Shown here one piece after another: positions 34,265 through 41,616 of a stretch of 64,000 bases of DNA. The stretch lies in assembly GCF_033971905.1 (NCBI RefSeq), contig NZ_JALBUT010000009.1, positions 51,018 through 115,017 of the forward strand, given 5' to 3'. The position numbers were made by a program, and so were the translations under genes. The stretch is from Intestinicryptomonas porci (GTDB lineage: Bacteria; Verrucomicrobiota; Verrucomicrobiia; Opitutales; Intestinicryptomonadaceae). How positions within the stretch are numbered: position 1 is the first letter of the stretch; the number at the start of each line of letters is the position of its first letter. The notes below the pieces were generated by a model, which was not told the origin of the DNA, searched no databases, and worked only from the letters and a program-made list of their open reading frames with translations.

Positions 34265-34302
34265 AAGCAGCATATTGCCATTTTTGCACTCGCTGCTTTT
34301 TT
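34265..34302 (+). terminator. Terminator of the split tRNA-Arg gene
   Basis: AAGCAGC pairs with GCTGCTT across a 20-nt loop, followed by TTTTTT. Confidence 0.5.
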
Positions 34303-34433
34303 GTGGGCATAATGCCGTAAGTCCCTAGTAATTGACCTAAAATCTAGAGGAAATCCAGTCAAAGCTCTTACGATTTTGGCTTAACGATATGCCCCAAATG
34401 GAATAAAAATTTTCCACAATGGAAACATTATAT

Positions 34434-34464
34434 CTATTTACCTATTTGTCTATTTTACCTATTT
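34434..34464 (+). repeat. CTATTT array D (8-8-9 spacing)
   Basis: Four CTATTT hexamers starting 8, 8 and 9 bp apart, 186 bp beyond the tRNA 3' half, the counterpart of array A. Confidence 0.7.
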
Positions 34465-34569
34465 CCCTTATTTGGCCGGCAGTGGAGTTACAGTCCGAAC
34501 GCCCCGAAGGGAGCAGGCGGAGGGCGAAACTTCACTTAGGCAAAATCTATTTCTTCAAAAACTCTTTTT

Positions 34570-34820
34570 TACCGATGGTTTCTTTTATTACCAATTTGTC
34601 AAAAAAGCGTGCAAAAATGCAATGTACTTGCCTTGCTATTTATTTTCGATAAAAAAGGCATGCAAATATTTATAAAATTTATTGCGCGCACCAAATTGGC
34701 GACTCTTCAAAAACCAATTCCAGCTGTTTTTTTGTGGCGGAATATGGCATTTAAATAGAAATTTCTCTTTGATTTTGCAGAATTGCTCCAAAATGCGTTC
34801 AAGGCGTTGAAAAGAGAATG
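34570..34820. other. Intergenic region without visible features
   Basis: AT-rich sequence between the tRNA-Arg flank and the deoxyribosyltransferase gene. I see no reading frame, RNA or convincing terminator in it. Confidence 0.4.
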
Positions 34821-35408
34821 CTATTTTACGAGTATTTTTATCCAGTCTTCGACAGATGGGCGCAAGTTTTTCGGCATAACGGGAAGGCTCTCAGTCAAAA
34901 CATCGAGTTCAGATATTATCTTTTTCGCCATAAATTCGCAGTAGCCGTTTAAATCAAACTTTTCCCCGCTTAAAAAATCCTTGTATGTTTTTGCGGAGTC
35001 AATAAGAAGGGTTCTCGTGCGCGGATAGAATGAAGTCATCAAATTCCAAGGCTCGCCGCCGCCGTAAGTCTGGTCGCCCCCTCCCCTGAAATCGGTGCGA
35101 AGAAGAAGAGAGGGTTTGTCGGAAAATTTGGCGAACATAAACTCTACGACAGTGCCTGAATCAAGCTCGCTTCCGTCGTAATTGAAAACGCCCATATCGC
35201 ATTCAAGCAGATTTTTCAAGTCGCTATCGCGAATGCTTTTCGGAGACGCCCTGCCCTGCTCCAAGTCTTGAGGAAGAACAATTTTATATCTCGACGCAAG
35301 ACGCTCTATGGTTTCTGCCAATATTTTATTGCCGATTAAATCCTTTGAGTTAAAAAGCGCGCCCGCGAAGTAGATTTTTAAAGCTTTTTCTTCCATAATT
35401 GTTTTCAT
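34821..35408 (-). CDS. Nucleoside 2-deoxyribosyltransferase family protein
   Basis: 195 residues from ATG (MKTIMEEKALKIYFAGALFN). The family fold is clear: IYFAGALFNSKDLIGNK at the start, DMGVFNYDGSELDSGTVVEFMFA with the acidic substrate-binding and nucleophile Glu region, and PSLLLRTDFRGGGD. These enzymes swap bases between deoxyribonucleosides or hydrolyse deoxynucleotides. A second in-frame ATG 12 nt downstream is possible. It is a single gene next to the tRNA-Arg flank and divergent from the lysozyme-like gene, with 45 bp between. Confidence 0.85.
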   Translation of the reverse strand: MKTIMEEKALKIYFAGALFNSKDLIGNKILAETIERLASRYKIVLPQDLEQGRASPKSIRDSDLKNLLECDMGVFNYDGSELDSGTVVEFMFAKFSDKPSLLLRTDFRGGGDQTYGGGEPWNLMTSFYPRTRTLLIDSAKTYKDFLSGEKFDLNGYCEFMAKKIISELDVLTESLPVMPKNLRPSVEDWIKILVK

Positions 35409-35453
35409 TATTAAAATACCTTGCAAAACTCACAAGAAAAATTGTAAAAAAAA

Positions 35454-36149
35454 ATGACAATGGCGGCAAAGAGGAAATATGACGGAATCAAAGGCTTGGG
35501 ATTTGTGATGGCTCTCGCCTCTTTTGCATGGGTGTTTTTTTATCTGACGCCCCCCGATTTTGACGTATCGTTTCCATCTTCGCTAACGCCCGCAGAACAG
35601 CGGTATTTGCTCTCGCTAAAAAAGAAACATTCGGGAGTAAGCCGAACTTTGACGGAAGCGGAAGCAAGAAGCGTGATAAAAAACGCATGCTCGTTCATCG
35701 AACGGGTAAACGGGACAAAAGAAATTTACGACACGCCCGCCGCCCGAGAGCTCCTTTTCGGAACGGCCTGCACCGAAAGCGGGCTGCGCCCCAGATTTCA
35801 AGACAAAAACGGAACGGCAATAGGGCTTTTTCAGGTTGAGTACGCCACTTTTATAGATCTCTGGAACAGGGCGATAAAAACCAATCATCCAAAACTTTAC
35901 AAGGAAATTAAGAAAAACTACGCAGGCGAAGACAAACAAATTCGCTTTGAAGACTTGCAGTTAAGCGACGAGCTTTGCGCGATTTTTGCCAGAATGAAGT
36001 ATGCCCAGGCAAAGTCTCACATTCCCCCCGCCGCAGACTTGGAAGAGCAAGCCAGATATTATAAAAAATACTACAACACCGAGCTTGGGAAAGCCTCGCA
36101 CAAGTCCTATTTAAAACGCCGCGCCGAAGTTTTGGAAAGGGAAAAGTAA
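35454..36149 (+). CDS. Membrane-anchored lysozyme-like (SLT) protein
   Basis: 231 residues. One N-terminal membrane helix (LGFVMALASFAWVFFYL, about 15-31) is followed by a soluble domain with CTESGLRPRF and, after a short loop, GTAIGLFQVEYATF, the ES ... GLxQ pattern of the lytic-transglycosylase fold; the Glu in TESG is the expected catalytic residue. It is probably anchored in the inner membrane facing the periplasm and acts on peptidoglycan. The start is the ATG just after a run of A; a second ATG two codons later is equivalent. Confidence 0.75.
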   Translation: MTMAAKRKYDGIKGLGFVMALASFAWVFFYLTPPDFDVSFPSSLTPAEQRYLLSLKKKHSGVSRTLTEAEARSVIKNACSFIERVNGTKEIYDTPAARELLFGTACTESGLRPRFQDKNGTAIGLFQVEYATFIDLWNRAIKTNHPKLYKEIKKNYAGEDKQIRFEDLQLSDELCAIFARMKYAQAKSHIPPAADLEEQARYYKKYYNTELGKASHKSYLKRRAEVLEREK

Positions 36150-36200
36150 AAATTTGCTTGATAAAAACCCGCCGAAATCAAAAATCGCAAGCTTTTTTAA

Positions 36201-38129
36201 ATGATAGAAATACGCAACATATCTTTGGCTTTCGGAGCGCGCAAGCTGTTCGACAACATTTCGGCAGTGATAAACAGAAATGATAAAATAGGCTTGGCGG
36301 GTTCAAACGGCGCGGGTAAATCCACACTCCTTAAAATACTGTCGGGGCTTGAAGACTGCGACGAAGGAACTGTGTCGCGCCCCAAATACGCCACTGTCGG
36401 CTACCTCGCCCAAGATATTTCTGATATTTCCGAAAAAACGCTTTTTGACGAGGCAAAATCGGCTTTTGAAAACATTGTAGAGCTTCAAGAACGCCTGAAA
36501 GACGCCGAAGACCGCCTCAAAATTCTCGACGAAAAATCGGGCGAATACTACCAGACGATAGAAGACATCGGCGATTTGGAACGCAAGCTCGAAGACCTCG
36601 ACGCCTACCGTTTGCGCTCGAAAATAGAGACGGTTCTGCACGGTTTGGGCTTTTCCCCCGACGACATCGGGCGCAAATGCTCCGAATTTTCCGGCGGTTG
36701 GCGCATGCGGATTGCGCTTGCTAAACTGCTTTTGAAAGAGCCGTCGCTTCTGATGCTCGACGAGCCGACAAACCACCTCGACATAGAGTCTATAACCTGG
36801 CTTGAAGACTACTTGAAGTCGTACAAGGGCGCAGTGATAATCGTAAGCCACGACCGTTCCTTTTTGGACTTGCTTACGAAAAAGACCTTCCATTTGAGCG
36901 CGGGCAGGCTCGAAATCTACGCCGGCAACTATTCCTATTACGAAAAAGAATCTGTAATCCGCCGAAATCTGCTTGAAAAAATGGCGGCAAACCAGGCGAA
37001 AGAAATCGAAAAAACAGAAAAATTCATCGAAAGATTCAGGGCTAAAAACACAAAAGCAGCCCAAGTCCAAAGCAGGATAAAAGCTCTGGACAAAATCGAA
37101 AGAATAGAAATCGAAAAAACAGAAAGCGGCATTGAATTTAAATTCCCCGAACCCGCAAGGAGCGGCCAAGTTGTAATAAATGTCGAAAATCTCGAAAAAA
37201 GCTACGGGGATAAGCATGTCTTAAAAAATGTCAGCCTTAAAGTCGAGCGCGGGGAAAGAATTGCCATTGTCGGCGTAAACGGCGCGGGGAAAACCACGCT
37301 TGCAAAAATCATGGCAGGAACGCTCGGCTTCGACGCGGGGAAAGTAGAGCTTGGCTACAATGTGGAAATGTCGTATTTCGCCCAGCATCAGGCGGCGGAA
37401 CTAAATCCGCAAAACACGGTTTTGGAAGAGGCGGAAAACGCCGCGCCGAAAGGCGAAAAATTCAAGGCCCGCGGGCTTCTCGGCTCTTTCCTTTTCAGCG
37501 GAGACGACGTGTTTAAGAAAGTCGCGGTGCTTTCCGGCGGCGAAAAGAACAGGCTTGCCCTCGCAAAAATGCTCCTGCGCTCGTTTAACTTTCTCATTTT
37601 GGACGAACCTACAAACCATCTCGACATCAATTCTAAAAAAGTCCTGCAAAAAGCCCTCGCAAACTATGCGGGCACTTTTGTGATAGTAAGCCACGACAGG
37701 GATTTTTTGGACCCCATCGTAACCAAAGTCGTCGAAATCGGAAAGCGCGGCGTAAGGACATTTGCGGGCAACATTTCAAATTACATCGAAAAAATACGCT
37801 TGGAAGGAGTCTTCGACGCCCCAAATTCGCAAAAAAAGCCGAATGAAAAAGCCATATCTTACAAAGAGCAAAAGGCGTTGAAATCCGCCAACAACCGCGA
37901 AATGGGCAAAATAAAGCGGCGCATAGAGGCAATCGAAAACGAAATTTCTTCAAGCGAAGACGAATGCTTGTCTTACGAAAACGAGATGTCCGCCCCCGAT
38001 TTCTTCAAAGACGCCCAAAACAGCCAAAAAACCCTCGAACGCCACTCAATTTTAAAGAAGAACATTGAGCGGCTTTACGAAGAATGGCAGGAATTGTCGG
38101 ACAAGCTCGAAGAATTGCAAAATAAGTAA
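36201..38129 (+). CDS. ABC-F family ATPase
   Basis: 642 residues with two ABC cassettes and no membrane segment. Cassette 1: GSNGAGKST, signature SGGWRMRIALAKLL, LLMLDEPTNHLD. Cassette 2: GVNGAGKTT, LSGGEKNRLALAKMLL, FLILDEPTNHLD. Between them is the charged helical linker of the ABC-F group, and the C-terminus (about 555-642) is a coiled coil rich in Glu/Lys, as in Uup. ABC-F proteins act on ribosomes or, for Uup, on DNA recombination intermediates; which of these applies here is not clear. The next gene, 56 nt on, is the adenylosuccinate synthetase. Confidence 0.9.
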   Translation: MIEIRNISLAFGARKLFDNISAVINRNDKIGLAGSNGAGKSTLLKILSGLEDCDEGTVSRPKYATVGYLAQDISDISEKTLFDEAKSAFENIVELQERLKDAEDRLKILDEKSGEYYQTIEDIGDLERKLEDLDAYRLRSKIETVLHGLGFSPDDIGRKCSEFSGGWRMRIALAKLLLKEPSLLMLDEPTNHLDIESITWLEDYLKSYKGAVIIVSHDRSFLDLLTKKTFHLSAGRLEIYAGNYSYYEKESVIRRNLLEKMAANQAKEIEKTEKFIERFRAKNTKAAQVQSRIKALDKIERIEIEKTESGIEFKFPEPARSGQVVINVENLEKSYGDKHVLKNVSLKVERGERIAIVGVNGAGKTTLAKIMAGTLGFDAGKVELGYNVEMSYFAQHQAAELNPQNTVLEEAENAAPKGEKFKARGLLGSFLFSGDDVFKKVAVLSGGEKNRLALAKMLLRSFNFLILDEPTNHLDINSKKVLQKALANYAGTFVIVSHDRDFLDPIVTKVVEIGKRGVRTFAGNISNYIEKIRLEGVFDAPNSQKKPNEKAISYKEQKALKSANNREMGKIKRRIEAIENEISSSEDECLSYENEMSAPDFFKDAQNSQKTLERHSILKKNIERLYEEWQELSDKLEELQNK

Positions 38130-38185
38130 AAGATGCTTGACCATTTTCGGCAAAAAGCCATCTTTAAAGGATTTAAAGGTTTATT

Positions 38186-39736
38186 ATGGCATTGACAGAT
38201 TTTAAAGGCAGACTGATTGCCGACATCGGCATTAGCATGGGAGACGAAGGCAAAGGCCGCCTGATTTACGAAGTTATAGACGAACTGAAAAACAAAACCA
38301 AGCGCGCCGACATCGCGGCTATTGTGATGAAAGTTAACGGAGGCGCAAATTCAGGCCATACGGCGGGCGGAGTAAAGCTTAATTTGCTGCCTGCCGGCGT
38401 CATAGAAAAAGACGTCGAAACCCTCGCGATAGGGGCGGGAGTTGTCGCAGATCCGCGCAAATTCCTCTGGGAAGGCGTCCCCCTCGAACAGAAGGGATAT
38501 AAAATTTTTGACAGGCTTCTAATCGACGAACGCACTCTCCTAAGCGACGTCGGGCACAGGCTTCTCGACCTTGCGTGGGAAAACTACAGAGTGGAAGTTT
38601 TAAAGGAAGAGCCGCGCGGCTCGACAGGCAGGGGCATAACCCCGTCTTACATGGACGAAGTCGGGCAGTTCCAAATCTGGTATTGCGACTTTTTGGGGAC
38701 AAAGGAAGCTTTCGCCGCAAAAATGCGCCCGCGCCTTGAACGCGCCTGCGACACTATAAAATACGTCTGCAAGACATCTCCCGAAAAGTGGGGCGAATTT
38801 TTCGACATACTGACAAACGCGGAGCTTCGCGCAAACGCGCAGACAATAGAAGAAGGAGTTTTCCCGAAAGAGGAATTCGACTTCCACAAATTTAACGGTA
38901 AAAACCCGTTTGAGCTAAACTTCGACTGCATTATAGACACCTATTGGCAGGCGGGGCAAAAGCTCGCAAAAAATATCGGCGATGTGCGCATGGCGTGCCT
39001 TGGCGCAATATCGCAAGGCAGATACATAGTCGGCGAATTCGGGCAAAGCTACTGGCTCGATAAACGCCACGGCTTCCCGCCGAACGTTACGGCAAGCCAT
39101 ACAAGCTCTCCCGAGTTTTTCCAAAGCGCGGGGCTTCCCGTACAGCCGCTCCACATTTTGGGCTGTTGCAAGGCGTACGACACGAAAGTCGGCACGCACG
39201 TTTTCCTAACGCAAATGAACGATGCCCATCCGCTCGCGGTAAAATTAAAGAAGCTTGAATTCGGCACAAGCACGGGTCGCCAAAGAATGGTCGGCTGGTT
39301 CGACGCCGTCGAAAAAGGCGACGCCCTCCGCTACGCGGGATACGACGACATCGTGATAAACAAGCTCGACGCCCTCTCCTACGAAGGCGACTGGCGCGAA
39401 GGCGGCGAACTCTTGGTCTGCACTTCCTATAAAGACGCAGACGGCAAAATATACAAGGGCGTTCCGCGCTCCGACTTAATCCGCAAAAACCTAAAACCCG
39501 TTTACGCCCAGCTTCCATGCTGGAAAGAAGACATTTCAAAAATCCGCTCTTTCGACAAACTGCCGACAGAAGCAAAACGCTATGTGGCATTCTGCTTAAA
39601 GAGCATTTTAGATGTCGCGGGAAGAGATTTCGGCTTAATGAAAACGCCGAATTTGCGATATATCGGTGTGGGCCCCATGCAATCTCAAATAATAAGGGAT
39701 ATCCCATCAACCGAAGACCTATTAAAGCTCGCCTGA
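38186..39736 (+). CDS. purA: Divergent, long adenylosuccinate synthetase (PurA-like)
   Basis: 516 residues, against about 430 in common PurA. Family motifs in order: GDEGKGRLIYEV (catalytic Asp and P-loop, near 20), KVNGGANSGHTAGGVKLNLLP with the catalytic His, GSTGRGITPSYMDE, FGTSTGRQRMVGWFDAVE and INKLDALSYEGDW. The enzyme joins IMP and aspartate with GTP in AMP synthesis. Departures: the first motif lacks the usual Trp (QWGDEGKGK), and the chain has extra sequence in the 190-260 region. The catalytic Asp is kept, unlike viral PurZ. It may be the housekeeping PurA of this lineage or a paralogue. Confidence 0.8.
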   Translation: MALTDFKGRLIADIGISMGDEGKGRLIYEVIDELKNKTKRADIAAIVMKVNGGANSGHTAGGVKLNLLPAGVIEKDVETLAIGAGVVADPRKFLWEGVPLEQKGYKIFDRLLIDERTLLSDVGHRLLDLAWENYRVEVLKEEPRGSTGRGITPSYMDEVGQFQIWYCDFLGTKEAFAAKMRPRLERACDTIKYVCKTSPEKWGEFFDILTNAELRANAQTIEEGVFPKEEFDFHKFNGKNPFELNFDCIIDTYWQAGQKLAKNIGDVRMACLGAISQGRYIVGEFGQSYWLDKRHGFPPNVTASHTSSPEFFQSAGLPVQPLHILGCCKAYDTKVGTHVFLTQMNDAHPLAVKLKKLEFGTSTGRQRMVGWFDAVEKGDALRYAGYDDIVINKLDALSYEGDWREGGELLVCTSYKDADGKIYKGVPRSDLIRKNLKPVYAQLPCWKEDISKIRSFDKLPTEAKRYVAFCLKSILDVAGRDFGLMKTPNLRYIGVGPMQSQIIRDIPSTEDLLKLA

Positions 39737-39752
39737 AAACGGCACAAAAAAT

Positions 39753-40430
39753 ATGGAATATAAATGCGACATATGCGGAGCTCCCGCAACAGTGCACATC
39801 ACTAAAATCGTGAACGGGCAGAAGATAAAAATGCACCTCTGCCAGGCGTGCGCGCAAAAAAATGCAAATTTATATTCGTCGGGCTTTCCCGCTGAAATAT
39901 TTCCGCAGATAAAAAAATTGGAGGAAAAGATTTTGGACATGGCGTCCTCGCTTCCAAAACCGACAAAGGAAACAGAAATCTCCTGCCCCAAGTGCGGAAC
40001 GACTTTTCAAGAATTTGAAAAGCGCGGCAGATTTTCATGTCCCGAATGCTACAAGGCTTTTGAAAAGCGTGTGCTGGAAATCATGGCGCAGCTGCACGGC
40101 GCGATAAAGCACGTAGGCAAGACGCCGAAATCGTTTTTAAAGCACAAGCAAAAGGAAGATTCAAACCAGACGGAGCTTCCGCTTGTAAATGCCGAAAGCG
40201 GGGAAAATTCCCCCTGCGAAGACGGTTTGGACTTTGAAAAATTCGCCTCGGAAACGCTCGCGGAAATTATAGCTTCAAAGGAAAGCCTCGAAAATCCTAA
40301 GCCAAAATCGGAGTCCAAGGAAGACTCGATAAACTCCCTTAAAAAGGAGCTTGACTGCGCCATAAAAGACGAACGCTATGAAGACGCCGCCAAAATACGG
40401 GACAAAATAAACGCCCTCGAAAAAAAATAA
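39753..40430 (+). CDS. mcsA: McsA-like zinc/UVR-domain activator of McsB
   Basis: 225 residues. Four CxxC pairs (CDIC 5-8, CQAC about 30-33, CPKC and CPEC near 100-120) give two zinc sites; a variable acidic linker follows, and a C-terminal UVR motif (LKKELDCAIKDERYEDAAKIRDKI) that contacts ClpC/McsB. McsA activates the arginine kinase McsB. The stop is 1 nt before mcsB's ATG. The gene order mcsA-mcsB-clpC is as in Firmicutes, but the repressor gene ctsR is absent and the first gene upstream is purA. Confidence 0.88.
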   Translation: MEYKCDICGAPATVHITKIVNGQKIKMHLCQACAQKNANLYSSGFPAEIFPQIKKLEEKILDMASSLPKPTKETEISCPKCGTTFQEFEKRGRFSCPECYKAFEKRVLEIMAQLHGAIKHVGKTPKSFLKHKQKEDSNQTELPLVNAESGENSPCEDGLDFEKFASETLAEIIASKESLENPKPKSESKEDSINSLKKELDCAIKDERYEDAAKIRDKINALEKK

Positions 40431-40431
40431 C

Positions 40432-41499
40432 ATGGAAAATTTAAACGATTGTTGCGCAAAAATAAAGCCATGCGGCGAAGCCATATTCATAAGCTCGCGC
40501 ATACGCCTTGCGCGCAATCTTTCAGGAGAGATTTTTCAGACGGCGATTTCCGACAAAGGAAGAACTGAAATTTTTTACAGGTGCCAAAGCGCGATTTTAA
40601 AAATGCGCAAGTTCGCAAACGGCGCATACTGCAACCTCGAAGAAACACCGCCGCAAACAAGCCGCATTCTGCTTGAAAAAAACTTGATAAGCAGCGAGCT
40701 TGAACAGGGCAAAGGCTCGCGCGGGGTGTTCATTTCAAGCGACGCCGCGGCAAGCGTGATGGTAAACGAAGAGGATCATTTGAGAATTCAGGTAATCGAA
40801 GGCGGCTTGTGCCTGAAAGCCCTCTGGAAAAAAATAAACTCCATTGACGACTCAATAGAAAAATACCTGCCTTACGCCTTTTCAAGCCGATACGGCTATT
40901 TGACGGCATGCCCGACCAACACGGGAACGGGAATGAGGGCGTCTGTCATGATGCACCTCTTGGGGCTTGCGATGTCAGACGACATGGAAAAAATAACGCG
41001 CGGCTTAAACCAGCTCGGGATTGTCGCGCGCGGCTCAAACGGCGAAGGAAGCGACCCCGTCGGGGCGTTCTACCAAATTTCAAACCAGCAGACTCTCGGC
41101 TTTTCAGAACAAGACATAATCGAGCGCATCACAAACATCTGCGTAAAGCTTGCGGAATTTGAACAAAACGCGCGCCAAAAAATGTTGGAGGAAAATCCGG
41201 AAGCTCTGTTCGATAAAATTGCGCGCGCATGGGCGATTTTGGAAAGCGCAATAATGATTTCGACAAGCGAGGCAACGGAATGTTTGTCGGCACTTCGCCT
41301 CGCCTCCGACATGGGGTTTATGCCCGCAAAATCGAAAATACTGATTGACGAAACTCTTTTGAAAATCCGCCCCGCCCACCTTTCCGAAGGGAAAGAGCTT
41401 ACGCCAAAAATGCGCGATATAAAAAGGGCGGCGGTTTTGAAGTCCGCAATTAAAAATCTTAAAAAGCCCGTTTTTGGCAGCCGCAAGAAACGCGCTTAA
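40432..41499 (+). CDS. mcsB: Protein arginine kinase McsB
   Basis: 355 residues of the ATP:guanidino phosphotransferase fold: SSRIRLARNL (ATP/phosphate-binding Arg), VNEEDHLRIQ, YLTACPTNTGTGMRASVMMHL with the reactive Cys, and GSNGEGSDPVGAFYQISNQQTLG. McsB phosphorylates arginines on damaged proteins, marking them for ClpC-ClpP. It follows mcsA by 1 nt. Full length and all motifs present. Confidence 0.93.
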   Translation: MENLNDCCAKIKPCGEAIFISSRIRLARNLSGEIFQTAISDKGRTEIFYRCQSAILKMRKFANGAYCNLEETPPQTSRILLEKNLISSELEQGKGSRGVFISSDAAASVMVNEEDHLRIQVIEGGLCLKALWKKINSIDDSIEKYLPYAFSSRYGYLTACPTNTGTGMRASVMMHLLGLAMSDDMEKITRGLNQLGIVARGSNGEGSDPVGAFYQISNQQTLGFSEQDIIERITNICVKLAEFEQNARQKMLEENPEALFDKIARAWAILESAIMISTSEATECLSALRLASDMGFMPAKSKILIDETLLKIRPAHLSEGKELTPKMRDIKRAAVLKSAIKNLKKPVFGSRKKRA

Positions 41500-41552
41500 C
41501 TTTGCAAAACAGAGTCCGATATTCCATATTTGAAAAACTCAATGTCGGGAGG

Positions 41553-41587
41553 GCGCAAAAATTGTTGAAACAGCTTTGTTTTTGCGC
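41553..41587 (+). other. Stem-loop between mcsB and clpC
   Basis: Perfect 9-bp stem GCGCAAAAA / TTTTTGCGC with a 17-nt loop, 29 bp before the clpC start. No T-run, so it may be an mRNA stability or attenuation element. It does not match CIRCE. Confidence 0.45.
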
Positions 41588-41616
41588 ATCATTAAAAATT
41601 TTTAAGGAGAATTAAA

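Larger units (their letters stand above)
34249..34569 (+). repeat. Chromosomal tRNA-Arg downstream region, inverted copy of 27456-27775
   Basis: Matches the minus strand downstream of the internal tRNA-Arg over most of its length, with scattered substitutions and indels. The terminator-like hairpin at 34265-34302 is present only in this copy. No gene is seen. Confidence 0.8.

Noticed and set aside
38186..39736. PurZ (2-aminoadenine synthesis) instead of PurA
   Set aside because: The catalytic Asp in GDEGKG is kept; PurZ proteins replace it. No phage genes for modified adenine are nearby.
41500..41616. CIRCE or CtsR operator before clpC
   Set aside because: The stem GCGCAAAAA/TTTTTGCGC does not match CIRCE, and no GGTCAAA-type heptad repeat is seen.
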